64,000 nt of DNA from Shinella sp. PSBB067 (GTDB lineage: Bacteria; Pseudomonadota; Alphaproteobacteria; Rhizobiales; Rhizobiaceae), in assembly GCF_016839145.1 (NCBI RefSeq), contig NZ_CP069303.1, forward strand, positions 434,001 through 498,000, read 5' to 3'. Positions within the stretch are counted from its first letter, which is position 1. Every line of letters starts with the position of its first letter. Under the pieces are notes generated by a model. The model made no database searches. It worked only from the letters and a program-made list of their open reading frames with translations, and was not told where the DNA came from. The translations under genes and the position numbers were made by a program. Positions 35,811-45,180 of the stretch are shown here, one piece after another.

Positions 35811-37010
35811 ATGACGATTCTGCTCTCCAACGCCGAGGCCCGGCGTATCTTCCTCGCCCGCCAGGGCCTCAGCGCCGCTCCCGGCCGACAGCTCGGCAAG
35901 GAGGGGCTGCTGCGGCTCATCCACGACATCGGCTTCGTGCAGGTGGACAGCATCGCCACCGTCGAGCGGGCGCACCACCAGATCCTCTTCTCGCGCAACC
36001 AGACCTACCGGCGCGAGCACCTGACCGAGCTTCTGGAAAAGGACGGCGCGCTCTTCGAGAACTGGACGCACGACGCCTCGATCATCCCCAGCGCCTTCTT
36101 CCGCTACTGGAAGCACCGCTTCCGCCGCGAGGACGCCACCATCATCGCGCGCTGGCGCAAGTGGCGCGAGCCGGGCTTCGAGGAGGCGTTCGAGGAGACC
36201 TATGCGCGGATCGTCTCGGGCGGGGCGGTGCTCTCGCGCGAACTGAAGGGCGAGGATCACAAGTCCGGCGGCTGGTGGAACTGGCATCCGAACAAGACGG
36301 CGCTGGAATATCTCTGGCGCACCGGCAAGGTCGCCATAGCCCGGCGCGAGAACTTCCAGAAGGTCTACGACCTCGTCGAGCGCGTCGTGCCGGCGCACCA
36401 CCACGAACCGGACGTGGAGCACGACGCCTTCGTCGACTGGGCCTGCCGCAGCGCGCTGGAGCGGCTCGGTTTCGCCACGCATGGCGAGATCGCCGCCTTC
36501 TGGAACCTCGTCTCGCCCGACGAGGCGAAGGCCTGGGTGGAGGCCCGTCGCGACGAGCTCCGCCCCGTGCTGGTCGAACCCGCCGACGGCGGCAAGCCGC
36601 GCGCCTCTTACGCCTTCGCCGGTTTCCCGGCCGATCCCGGCGACATTCCCGAACCGCCGAACCGGCTGCGCGTGCTCTCGCCCTTCGATCCGCTCATCCG
36701 CGACCGGAACCGGACGGAACGCCTGTTCGGCTATTTCTACCGCATCGAGATCTTCGTGCCGGAGCCGAAACGGCAATATGGCTACTACGTCTTCCCGCTG
36801 CTCGAAGGCGACCGCCTGGTCGGCCGCATCGACATGAAGGCCGACCGCAAGGCCGGCACGCTCGACGTCAAGCGCGTGTGGTGGGAGCCGAAGGTCCGCC
36901 CCTCGGCCGGCCGGCTGGAGAAGCTGGAGGCCGAACTGGCGCGGCTGGCGCGGTTCTCCGGCGTGGAGACGGTGCGCTTCCTCGACGGCTGGCGCGGGGA
37001 GGGGGCGTAG
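35811..37010 (+). CDS. YcaQ/AlkZ-type DNA glycosylase family protein
   Basis: The 399-residue winged-helix protein belongs to the HTH_42 (YcaQ/AlkZ) family. The catalytic Q-x-D motif is in GFVQVDSIATVERAHHQIL (residues 42-60), and the family's wing sequences ENWTHDASIIPSAFF and RVLSPFDPLIRDR follow. Characterised members remove bulky or crosslinked bases from DNA, for example nitrogen-mustard adducts; here repair is inferred from the family. It is divergent from bioM. Confidence 0.88.
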   Translation: MTILLSNAEARRIFLARQGLSAAPGRQLGKEGLLRLIHDIGFVQVDSIATVERAHHQILFSRNQTYRREHLTELLEKDGALFENWTHDASIIPSAFFRYWKHRFRREDATIIARWRKWREPGFEEAFEETYARIVSGGAVLSRELKGEDHKSGGWWNWHPNKTALEYLWRTGKVAIARRENFQKVYDLVERVVPAHHHEPDVEHDAFVDWACRSALERLGFATHGEIAAFWNLVSPDEAKAWVEARRDELRPVLVEPADGGKPRASYAFAGFPADPGDIPEPPNRLRVLSPFDPLIRDRNRTERLFGYFYRIEIFVPEPKRQYGYYVFPLLEGDRLVGRIDMKADRKAGTLDVKRVWWEPKVRPSAGRLEKLEAELARLARFSGVETVRFLDGWRGEGA

Positions 37011-37115
37011 GCGGGGAGGTGCCCGGCCCGGCAGCTGGCCGCCGGGTGAAATCTCCCGGTCCACATCCGCCTGCAAGGCGACCCGGACTGCCGAGAACGT
37101 GCGACGACTTTTCTT

Positions 37116-37176
37116 CCGTCATGCCCGGGGCTGCCCCGAGCATGGCGGATCCTCGGCACAAGGCCGAGGATGACGG
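37116..37176. repeat. Palindromic intergenic repeat
   Basis: A 61-bp element bounded by CCGTCAT (37116-37122) and ATGACGG (37170-37176). It contains two hairpins: the first around GCCCGGGG/CCCCGAGC, and a perfect 9-bp stem ATCCTCGGC/GCCGAGGAT (37149-37172). The same CCGTCAT-ATCC type element is at 55806. It lies between the YcaQ gene and the convergent ribB, where it might stabilise or end both transcripts. Confidence 0.7.
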
Positions 37177-37205
37177 TAGTGGGCGAGGCGGGCTCGCCGT
37201 GGCGC

Positions 37206-38306
37206 TCAGCAGAGGTCCGTCGCGCTGATCTTGATGCCGAAGCCCTCGAGGCCGACATAATGGCGCTCGCGCGAGGCCATGAGGCGGATCGAGGAGATGC
37301 CGAGGTCCTTCAGGATCTGCGCGCCGAGGCCGATTTCCAGCCACTCGTTCTCGCGCGCCTGCGCCTCGTCATGGCCTTCGCGTTCGTGCTTGCCCTTGCG
37401 GGCCGTCGAGGACTGGCCGACGCCGACCGAACCTTCGCGCAGGTAGACCACCACGCCGCGGCCCTCACCGGCGATGCGCTTCATGATGCCGTCGATCTGC
37501 CGCCCGGCGCCGAACACGTCGTCGCCGACATTTTCCAGGTGCAGCCGCACCGGGATGTCGACGCCGTCCCGGATGTCGCCGAAGACGACGGCAAGGTGCT
37601 GCATCGGGTCCCAGGGCAGCGTGTAGGTCAGCGCCCTGGCCTTGCCGTAGGGGGTGGCGATGTCGAAGCTGCCGACCTGCTCGATCAGCGTTTCCTTGCG
37701 CTGGCGATAGGCGATGAGATCGGCGACGGAGACCTGCTTGAGGCCGTTCTTCTCGGCGAAGCTTTCGACCTGCGGGCCGCGCATCACGGTGCCGTCGTCG
37801 TTGACGAGCTCGCTGATCACGCCGATCGGCGGCAGGCTGGCGAGCTTGCAGAGATCGACGGCCGCCTCCGTATGGCCGGAACGCATCAGAACGCCGCCCT
37901 CGCGCGCGACGAGCGGGAAGATGTGGCCGGGGCGCACGAAGTCGGTCGGCCCGATATTGGGATTGGCGAGATTGCGCACGGTCAGCGTGCGGTCGTCGGC
38001 GGAAATGCCGGTCGTCGTACCGTGCTTGAAGTCGACCGAGACGGTGAAGGCGGTGGTGTGCGCCGAATCGTTTTCCGCCACCATGGCGTTGAGGTTGAGG
38101 CGCTTGGCCTCCTCGCGCGGCATCGGCGTGCAGACGATGCCGGAGGTGTGGCGCACGATGAAGGCCATCTTTTCCGGCGTGCAATGCACGGCGGCGACGA
38201 TCAGGTCGCCCTCGTTCTCGCGGCCGTCGTCATCGGTCACGACGACGATCTCGCCGGCCTCGAAGGCGCGGATGGCCTCGACGACACGCGTTTGGTCATA
38301 GCTCAT
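37206..38306 (-). CDS. ribB: 3,4-dihydroxy-2-butanone-4-phosphate synthase with degenerate GTP cyclohydrolase II domain
   Basis: The 366-residue RibBA-like protein supplies the four-carbon unit of riboflavin. Its N-domain is intact (VVTDDDGRENEGDLIVAA, MRSGHTEAAVDL). The C-domain keeps the cyclohydrolase II fold outline, but the zinc ligands are lost: the typical C-x10-C-x-C region reads LENVGDDVFGAGRQIDGIM. It therefore cannot hydrolyse GTP, and a separate RibA must exist. This RibBX form is known in alphaproteobacteria. It follows aroC by 26 bp; no FMN riboswitch fits in that gap. Confidence 0.92.
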   Translation of the reverse strand: MSYDQTRVVEAIRAFEAGEIVVVTDDDGRENEGDLIVAAVHCTPEKMAFIVRHTSGIVCTPMPREEAKRLNLNAMVAENDSAHTTAFTVSVDFKHGTTTGISADDRTLTVRNLANPNIGPTDFVRPGHIFPLVAREGGVLMRSGHTEAAVDLCKLASLPPIGVISELVNDDGTVMRGPQVESFAEKNGLKQVSVADLIAYRQRKETLIEQVGSFDIATPYGKARALTYTLPWDPMQHLAVVFGDIRDGVDIPVRLHLENVGDDVFGAGRQIDGIMKRIAGEGRGVVVYLREGSVGVGQSSTARKGKHEREGHDEAQARENEWLEIGLGAQILKDLGISSIRLMASRERHYVGLEGFGIKISATDLC

Positions 38307-38332
38307 GGCAGGCTCCTGTTTCAGACGGCCGG

Positions 38333-39430
38333 TTATTTCAGGCGGCCGGTCTGGCCGCGATCGCGCAGGTAATGGTCGGCAATGGCGCAGGCGACCATCG
38401 CCTCGCCGATGGGCACGGCGCGGATGCCGACGCAGGGATCGTGCCGGCCCTTGGTGCGCACGTCGACATTGTTGCCGTCGGCATCGATCGAGCGCCGCTC
38501 GGTGAGGATCGAGGAGGTCGGCTTGATGGCGAAGCGTGCGACGACCGGCTGGCCGGTCGCGATGCCGCCGAGGATGCCGCCGGCATGGTTGGAGAGGAAG
38601 ATCGGGTTGCCGTCATTGCCCATGCGCATCTCGTCGGCGTTTTCCTCGCCGGTGAGTTCCGCCGAGGCGAAGCCTTCGCCGATCTCCACGCCCTTGACGG
38701 CGTTGATCGACATGAGCAGCGAGGCGATGTCCTGGTCGAGCTTGCCGTAGATCGGCGCGCCGATGCCGGCCGGCACGCCCTCGGCGACGACCTCCACGAC
38801 CGCGCCGACGGAAGAGCCCGCCTTGCGGATGCCGTCGAGATACTCTTCCCAGACGGGCACGATGGCCGGATCTGGCGCGAAGAACGGGTTGTTGTTGACC
38901 TCGTTCCAGTCCCAGTTGGCGCGATCGATCCTGTGCTTGCCGATCTGCACCAGCGCGGCGCGCACGGAAAGCCCCGGCACCACCTTGCGGGCAAGGCCCC
39001 CGGCGGCGACGCGCGCGGCGGTCTCGCGGGCGGAGGAGCGCCCGCCGCCGCGATAGTCGCGAATGCCGTACTTGACGTCGTAGGTATAGTCGGCGTGGCC
39101 GGGACGGTAGCGGCGGGCGATCTCGCCATAGTCCTTGGAGCGCTGGTCGGTGTTCTCGATCAGCATGGAGACGGGCGTGCCTGTCGTGATCATCGTCTCG
39201 CCGTCCGCGTCCGGCATCACGCCGGAGAGCACCTTCACGAGGTCGTCCTCGCGGCGCTGCGTCACGAAGCGCGACTGGCCGGGCTTGCGCTTGTCGAGCC
39301 AGGCCTGGATTTCGGCAAGCGTGAAGCGGATGCCGGGCGGGCAGCCGTCCACCACGCAGCCGAGCGCCGGCCCATGGCTTTCGCCCCAGGTGGTGACACG
39401 GAAAAGGTGACCGAAGGTATTGTGCGACAT
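38333..39430 (-). CDS. aroC: Chorismate synthase
   Basis: The 365-residue enzyme makes chorismate, the end point of the shikimate pathway, and needs reduced FMN. Family motifs [24 protein letters not shown]-like region ([20 protein letters not shown]) and the [17 protein letters not shown] loop are intact. It shares a leftward transcript with ribB, which supplies part of the flavin pathway; the two are 26 bp apart. Confidence 0.97.
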   Translation of the reverse strand: MSHNTFGHLFRVTTWGESHGPALGCVVDGCPPGIRFTLAEIQAWLDKRKPGQSRFVTQRREDDLVKVLSGVMPDADGETMITTGTPVSMLIENTDQRSKDYGEIARRYRPGHADYTYDVKYGIRDYRGGGRSSARETAARVAAGGLARKVVPGLSVRAALVQIGKHRIDRANWDWNEVNNNPFFAPDPAIVPVWEEYLDGIRKAGSSVGAVVEVVAEGVPAGIGAPIYGKLDQDIASLLMSINAVKGVEIGEGFASAELTGEENADEMRMGNDGNPIFLSNHAGGILGGIATGQPVVARFAIKPTSSILTERRSIDADGNNVDVRTKGRHDPCVGIRAVPIGEAMVACAIADHYLRDRGQTGRLK

Positions 39431-39511
39431 GAGCGGGACCGGACCTGAAAGATATGCGCCCTCTCTTAGTGGAAAAGGGAGGGAGGGGACAAGGGTTTCG
39501 GTGCCGCGGCG

Positions 39512-42500
39512 TTACGACGCCAGCTTCCAGCGCATCTCCCGCCCGAACGCCAGGAACGCGTCCCGCGAGAGCGGCCTTGCGAAGGCATAGCCCTGCAGGA
39601 GGTCGCAGCCGAGGAGCCCGAGCATCTCCGCATGCTCCATCGTCTCCACGCCCTCCGCCACGATCTCGATGCCGAGCGAACGGCCGATCTCGATGATCGA
39701 GCGCACCAGCGCCTGCTCGTTGTGCGAGGAGAGGATGGGCGCCACGAGCTGGCGGTCGATCTTCAGCCGCTTGGGCTTGAGCTTCAGCAGGCTGACGATG
39801 GAGGTATGGCCGGTGCCGAAATCGTCGATCTCGATGTCGATGCCGAGCGCCTTGATGCGGGCGAGGTTGGTCAGCACCACGTCGTCGCTCTCGTCGAGGA
39901 AGATCGATTCCACCAGCTCGAAGGCGATCTGGCCCGGCTGGATGGAAAGGCCGGTGAGGCTGTCGATCAGGCTTTCGTCGCGCAACCGCCGGGCCGAGAC
40001 GTTGACCGAGATCTTCGGCATGATCAGGCCCTGCGCGGCCCAGCGGGCGCAGTCGATGAGCGCCTTCTCCAGCACGATGCGGTCGAGCGTCGCCATGACG
40101 TTGAGGTCTTCGGCGATCTTGAGGAAGCGGTCCGGCGTCAGCAGCCCGTCGCGCGGATGGTTCCAGCGGATGAGCGCCTCGGCGCCCGCCAGCTTCAGCG
40201 TGCCGGCGTCGATCTGCGGCTGGTAGAAGGGCACGAACTCGTTGTTCTCGATGCCGGCGAGGATGTCGTCGGCGATGCGCTTGTTCGAGATGATCTCGGC
40301 CTGCAGCGCCTCGGTGAAGAATTCGTGCCGGTTGCGCCCGAGCGCCTTGGCGCGGTAGAGCGCGATGTCGGCATTGATCAGAAGCTTGGCGGTGTCGATC
40401 GCCCGGCCCTCGGCAAGCGCGATGCCGATGCTGACGCCGAAGCGGCAGAGATGGCCCTCATATTCGACCGGCTGCTGCATCAGCGTGATGATGCGGCGCG
40501 CCAGCCCGCCGAGATGCGCCTCGTCCGCCGTGTCGCGCACCACGACGACGAATTCGTCGCCGCCGATGCGGGCGACGAGGTCGCCATCGCGGACCGCCGC
40601 GCGCAGCACCTGCGAGGCATGCACCAGGAGCGCGTCGCCCGCCGCATGGCCGAGCGTATCGTTGATCTGCTTGAAGCGGTCGAGGTCGATATGGAGGATG
40701 CCGACGCGCACGTCCGCATCCTCGCCCCGCGCGGCGATGCCGATCAGCTCGTCGTCGAGCTTGCGGCGGTTGCCGAGGCCCGTCAGCGGATCGTGCAGCG
40801 CGTTGTGCTCGATACGGACCCGCGCCTGCTCCAGTTCGACATTCTTGGCGTCGGCCTGCGCCTTGGCGGCCTTGAGGTGGTTCCGCAGGCGCACGTCCTC
40901 GGTCACGTCGAAGGCGAGGCCGATCAGCCTGCGGGTGCCGCCATGGCCGTAGTGGATCTTGCCGACGGAGCGCACATGGCGGGTTTCCCCGTCCGCCAGC
41001 ACGACGCGCGCCTCCTGCACATAGGGCAGTTCCTGCGCGATGCAGCGCTCGACATTGTCGATGATCGCCGCCCGGTCGTCGGGATGCAGGGCGCCGAGCC
41101 AGGCCTCGCGTGAGACGATGCCGTCGGTGAAGGTCAGCCCGTAGAGCTGGTGCATGCGCCCGTCCCAGAAGGTGCGGTCGAGGTCGAGGTCGGCCTCCCA
41201 CAGGCCGCACTGGTAGGAATCGAGCGCCAGGTCGAGGCGCCGGGTCGTTTCCTCCAGCTCGGCGTTCTGCCGGTCGGAGCGCTCCTTCGCCTCCTTGAGG
41301 CGGGCCGTCATCAGCACGTCCTCGGTGACGTCGAAGGCAAGGCCCACCAGCTTGCGCCGGCCATCCTGCTCGACATGCAGCTTGCCGACGGACTGGATGT
41401 GGCGGATCGTTCCGTCCGGGTGCACCACGCGCGAGGTGCGCAGGTACGGCACGTCTTCCCCGATCGCGGTGTCGACCTTGAGCTCGGCCTCTTTACGGTC
41501 CTCGGGATGGATCGCGCTGATCCAGGTCTCGTGGCTGATGCGCTCGCCCGTGTTGGCAACGCCGTAGAGCTGGTGCATGCGGGCGTCCCACAGCGTCAGG
41601 CCATCCTCGAGATCGGCCTCCCACAGGCCGCACTGGTAGGAATCGAGCGCAAGGTCCAGCCGCCGCGTGAGCTTGGCGAGCTCGGCGTTCTGAACCTCCG
41701 CGTGCTCCTTGGCGGCGTGAAGCGCCTGGTTGAGAAGCACGTCCTCCGTGACGTCCCAACTGATGCCCGTCAGCTTCTCCTCGCCGTTCGGGCCGATCAG
41801 GCGCGAGCCGACATTGCGGATATGGTGCCAGCTCCCGTCGGGCATCAGGATGCGGTACTGCGACTTGTAGTCGTTGCCGCCGGCGCGGATCAGGTCCATC
41901 TCCGCCTTCGCGGTGGCCATGTCGTCCGGATGCAGCACGGAGCGCCATTCCTTGTCGTTCGGCGTCCTGTTCTCCGGAAAGCCGTGCAGGCGGTGCATCT
42001 GGGTATCCCAGTTGCGCGCGCCGGTCGCAAGCGCGATTTCCCAGATGCCGATCCTGGAGGCGTCGAGCGCGATGTCGAGGCGCTGGGAGAGCGACTGCAC
42101 CTGCCGTTCGCGCGCCCTGAGGCGGGCGATGTTGCGCTGGCGCTCGCCGACGAGCCCGCCGGTCAGGAAGATCGGCACGATGATGACGAGGGCGGCGGCG
42201 GCGACGATCAGCCGGATCTGCGCCAGGTTTTCCGGCGGATGGTGCCAGCCCCGTGCCGGAACGGCGGCCAGCTGCCAGCGCCCGCCGGGAAAGTCGAGCA
42301 CCCGCAGGACCGGCTCGTTCTCGAAGACCTCGGCGTTGCCGAAGAACGGATCGACGACGTTGTCCGGCGCGCTGACATCCCGGATGGCGAGTTCGATGTC
42401 GGCGGTGTGCTGCGGCAGGCCGCGCTGCACGGAAAGCGTCTCGTCGATGAGGCCGGCATCGACGAAGAGCTTGCGCTCGTCGATCAGCCCGTCGACATAG

Positions 42501-43066
42501 CCCCAGAAATAGCGCTGTGCATCGACATCGATGTAGACCGGCATGAAGAGACTGAAGCCGCGCCCGCCCCGGGCAAAGACGATGGGCCCCAGCATGAGCG
42601 GGCGTCCCTGCGAGCGGTCGGCCCTTGCAGCGGTGCGGAAGGAGGGGAACCGGTTGAGGTCGGTGCCCTGATAGCGCTGGTTGCCGTCGAGCGGGAAAAC
42701 CCGGGTCACCTTCCCGCCGGGCGCCACGCCGATGCGGCGGAAATGCGTGTTCTGCAGCATCAGCTTGCGGGAAAAGGAATCGAACTGCGCGGCGGCCTGG
42801 TCCGGCGCCGCGGCGAACAGGTTGGCAAGGCTGCGCAGCGCCACCACGTCGCCGTTCACCTCGCTTTGCAGCCGGGCGCCGACCAGCGCGAGATCGCCGG
42901 CGACACGGTTCTGCAGTTCGTTGCGATAGATGCTCTCGTTCTGCCGCTCGTAGAAGATGCCCGCCGTCAGGATGACGCAACCGGCGATCGCCGCCGGAAT
43001 GAGCGAAGGCCTCGCCCACTCTGCGATGAGCGCCAGATGACGGCGGAGAATGGCGGGAAAAAGCAA
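39512..43066 (-). CDS. CHASE-PAS-PAS-PAS-GGDEF-EAL cyclic-di-GMP protein
   Basis: A 1184-residue membrane sensor. A transmembrane helix (residues about 20-38) and a CHASE-type periplasmic domain end at a second helix (about 285-306). Three PAS domains follow (conserved cores near residues 335, 475 and 617), then a GGDEF domain (ARIGGDEFVVVV, about residue 835, with the RDGD inhibitory site five residues before it) and an EAL domain (AEALIRWNH about 964, IDDFGTGHTS). Both catalytic motifs are intact, so it may make or degrade cyclic-di-GMP depending on its ligand. PAS2 and PAS3 are near-duplicates. Confidence 0.93.
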   Translation of the reverse strand: MLFPAILRRHLALIAEWARPSLIPAAIAGCVILTAGIFYERQNESIYRNELQNRVAGDLALVGARLQSEVNGDVVALRSLANLFAAAPDQAAAQFDSFSRKLMLQNTHFRRIGVAPGGKVTRVFPLDGNQRYQGTDLNRFPSFRTAARADRSQGRPLMLGPIVFARGGRGFSLFMPVYIDVDAQRYFWGYVDGLIDERKLFVDAGLIDETLSVQRGLPQHTADIELAIRDVSAPDNVVDPFFGNAEVFENEPVLRVLDFPGGRWQLAAVPARGWHHPPENLAQIRLIVAAAALVIIVPIFLTGGLVGERQRNIARLRARERQVQSLSQRLDIALDASRIGIWEIALATGARNWDTQMHRLHGFPENRTPNDKEWRSVLHPDDMATAKAEMDLIRAGGNDYKSQYRILMPDGSWHHIRNVGSRLIGPNGEEKLTGISWDVTEDVLLNQALHAAKEHAEVQNAELAKLTRRLDLALDSYQCGLWEADLEDGLTLWDARMHQLYGVANTGERISHETWISAIHPEDRKEAELKVDTAIGEDVPYLRTSRVVHPDGTIRHIQSVGKLHVEQDGRRKLVGLAFDVTEDVLMTARLKEAKERSDRQNAELEETTRRLDLALDSYQCGLWEADLDLDRTFWDGRMHQLYGLTFTDGIVSREAWLGALHPDDRAAIIDNVERCIAQELPYVQEARVVLADGETRHVRSVGKIHYGHGGTRRLIGLAFDVTEDVRLRNHLKAAKAQADAKNVELEQARVRIEHNALHDPLTGLGNRRKLDDELIGIAARGEDADVRVGILHIDLDRFKQINDTLGHAAGDALLVHASQVLRAAVRDGDLVARIGGDEFVVVVRDTADEAHLGGLARRIITLMQQPVEYEGHLCRFGVSIGIALAEGRAIDTAKLLINADIALYRAKALGRNRHEFFTEALQAEIISNKRIADDILAGIENNEFVPFYQPQIDAGTLKLAGAEALIRWNHPRDGLLTPDRFLKIAEDLNVMATLDRIVLEKALIDCARWAAQGLIMPKISVNVSARRLRDESLIDSLTGLSIQPGQIAFELVESIFLDESDDVVLTNLARIKALGIDIEIDDFGTGHTSIVSLLKLKPKRLKIDRQLVAPILSSHNEQALVRSIIEIGRSLGIEIVAEGVETMEHAEMLGLLGCDLLQGYAFARPLSRDAFLAFGREMRWKLAS

Positions 43067-43340
43067 GACGAGAGTCCTCGGTTCTGTGGGGACCGTACGT
43101 GGGTTTTCCTTAAAATTGCATTTATAACCAACTGAAATACTTGCATTTCCCCGGATTTACACACGCCTGGAAATAGCATTTGTCAGACAATTCGGGGGAT
43201 GACGGCGACGCGCGCCTTGATTCATGCTGCCTTTCCGGCCATCCATTTCATCGCGGCGTGCAACGGGCAAATTTCGCCATATTTGGGGGGCATCTGACGT
43301 GACCGGTAGAAACACTGATTCATTCCCAGGGGTTCGCAAG

Positions 43341-43601
43341 ATGCGGTTGCTCATCGCTGCACTGATGGCTACGGCCGCTTTCCTTTCGCCGCTCGCCGCA
43401 TCCGCGGAAAGCGCCGACGTCGAGGCCGTCATCACCAAGGTGGACACGGCCAATCTCAGCCTGTCGCTGGACGACGGCAAGAAATACCAGGCGCCGGAGG
43501 AGTTCAACTTCGACGGCCTGGAGCCGGGCGTGAAGGTGCTGGTGTTCTACACCGAGGTCGACGGCAAGCGCGTCATCAACGATCTAGAGGTCGTGCAGTA
43601 G
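43341..43601 (+). CDS. DUF1344 exported protein
   Basis: The 86-residue protein has a signal peptide (MRLLIAALMATAAFLSPLAA, cleaved near ASA) and a DUF1344 beta-barrel-like domain (AVITKVDTANLSLSLDDGKK, VKVLVFYTEVDGKRVIND). The domain is typical of Rhizobiales and has no known function. The ATG at 43341 gives a good signal peptide. It is a single gene between the large sensor (divergent) and the histidine phosphatase (convergent). Confidence 0.85.
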   Translation: MRLLIAALMATAAFLSPLAASAESADVEAVITKVDTANLSLSLDDGKKYQAPEEFNFDGLEPGVKVLVFYTEVDGKRVINDLEVVQ

Positions 43602-43628
43602 AGCCTGTCCCGTCCCCGGCAGGCGGTT

Positions 43629-44210
43629 TCAGAGCCAGTGCATCCCCGTGCCGTCGAGCCGGAGGATGCGGTCCTGGTGGATCGGCGTGTTGGCCGCCTC
43701 TTCCTCGTTCATGCCGTTGAGGCGGAAGGCCGCGCGGAAAACGCCGCCGTGGCTGACGCAGACCGTCGGCTGCGTCACTTCGCCAAGGAACGAGCCGACC
43801 CGCCAGCAGAGGATTTCGTAGCTCTCGGCCGCGTCCCCGGGCGGGATGAAGTTCCATTTCGCGCGGGCGCGCTCCTCGACCCTCTCCGGCACGCTCTCCG
43901 TCAGTTCCGCCAGCGTATGGCCTTCCCAGTCGCCGAAGGAGACTTCGACGAGGCGCGGGTCGGTGCGGTAGGCGAGGGGAGGAAGGCCGATGGCGCGGCG
44001 CATGATCTCCATCGTCTCGCGCGTGCGCCCGAGCGGGCTCGCCACGAAATCGAAACCGGAAACGGTGTCGCCGAGAATGCCCTTGAGGGCCTGGCCGTTG
44101 CCGGCCGCCTGGCGGCGGCCGGTATCGTTCAGCGGGATGTCCTTCTGGCCTTGCAGCCTGCCCTCTGCATTCCACGCGGTCTGGCCGTGTCGGATCATGT
44201 AGATGAGCAA
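43629..44210 (-). CDS. Histidine phosphatase family protein
   Basis: The 193-residue protein is a phosphoglycerate-mutase-like histidine phosphatase: the RHG motif in MIRHGQTAWNAEGRLQGQKD, the second catalytic region LVEVSFGDWEGHTLAEL and the late CVSHGGVFRAAF. The substrate is not predictable. Translation begins at a TTG (44208-44210) with AGGGA upstream. It lies 19 bp after fabI in the same direction, so they are probably one transcript. Confidence 0.9.
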   Translation of the reverse strand: MLIYMIRHGQTAWNAEGRLQGQKDIPLNDTGRRQAAGNGQALKGILGDTVSGFDFVASPLGRTRETMEIMRRAIGLPPLAYRTDPRLVEVSFGDWEGHTLAELTESVPERVEERARAKWNFIPPGDAAESYEILCWRVGSFLGEVTQPTVCVSHGGVFRAAFRLNGMNEEEAANTPIHQDRILRLDGTGMHWL

Positions 44211-44229
44211 GGCGGGTCCCTGAAGTGCG

Positions 44230-45048
44230 TCAGTCCTTGACGACGGAAATGTCCGGCGCGTCGACGGCCTTCATGCCGATGACGTGGTAGCCGCTGTCGG
44301 CATGGTGCGTCTCGCCCGTGACGGAGCGCGACAGGTCCGAGAGCAGGTAGAGGCCGACATCGCCCACCTCCTCGATGGTGACGGTACGGCGCAGCGGCGC
44401 ATTGTACTCGTTCCACTTGAGGATATAGCGGAAATCGCCGATGCCGGAGGCCGCGAGCGTCTTGATCGGGCCGGCCGAGACGGCGTTGACGCGGATGTTC
44501 TTCGGGCCGAGGTCGACCGCGAGATATTTCACGCTCGCCTCCAGCGCCGCCTTGGCGACGCCCATGACGTTGTAGTTCGGCATGACCTTTTCCGCGCCGT
44601 AATAGGTCAGCGTCAGCATCGAGCCGCCGTCCGTCATCAGCTTTTCCGCACGGCGGGCGACCGATGTGAAGGAATAGACCGAGATCTGCATCGTCTTGGC
44701 GAAGTTGCCGGGCGTCGTATCGACATAGCGGCCCGTCAGCTCGTCCTTGTCGGAAAAGCCGATGGCGTGCACGAGGAAGTCGATCTTGCCCCACATCTTC
44801 TCGACGTTTGCGAAGACGGCGTCGATCGACGCCTCGTCGGAAACGTCGCAGTCACCGGCCAGCACGGCGCCGATCTCGGCGGCGAGCGGCTCGACGCGCT
44901 TCTTCAGGGCATCGCCCTGATAGGTAAAGGCGATTTCGCCGCCCTGCGCGTGGATAGCCTTGGCAATGCCCCAGGCGATGGACCGGTTGTTGGCGACGCC
45001 CATGATGACGCCGCGCTTGCCCTTCATCAGACCAGATGCCTGAACCAT
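44230..45048 (-). CDS. fabI: Enoyl-[acyl-carrier-protein] reductase (NADH)
   Basis: The 272-residue FabI performs the last reduction of each fatty acid elongation cycle. The cofactor loop is GVANNRSIAWGIAKAIHAQG, and the Tyr-x6-Lys catalytic set of FabI lies in MPNYNVMGVAKAALEASVKY. The ATG at 45046-45048 follows a GGGGG ribosome site, which excludes a 20-residue upstream extension. It is the target of triclosan-type inhibitors. Confidence 0.95.
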   Translation of the reverse strand: MVQASGLMKGKRGVIMGVANNRSIAWGIAKAIHAQGGEIAFTYQGDALKKRVEPLAAEIGAVLAGDCDVSDEASIDAVFANVEKMWGKIDFLVHAIGFSDKDELTGRYVDTTPGNFAKTMQISVYSFTSVARRAEKLMTDGGSMLTLTYYGAEKVMPNYNVMGVAKAALEASVKYLAVDLGPKNIRVNAVSAGPIKTLAASGIGDFRYILKWNEYNAPLRRTVTIEEVGDVGLYLLSDLSRSVTGETHHADSGYHVIGMKAVDAPDISVVKD

Positions 45049-45180
45049 GGATTGCCCCCTGATATCAAAGTCGAAGTTGCCTATGGCATAGGCGGCAATG
45101 CGGTTCAAGCGCGCAGGGGTTCAGGAACTGTTAGCATCCGTAACATTGGGTGCACGGTTCACAGAAGAATTATAAATCGA

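Noticed and set aside
38307..38332. FMN riboswitch in front of ribB
   Set aside because: Only 26 bp separate aroC and ribB, too short for the aptamer.
41150..43135. 661-residue open frame antisense to the PAS-GGDEF-EAL gene
   Set aside because: The leftward gene has well-conserved domains throughout; the antisense product has none.
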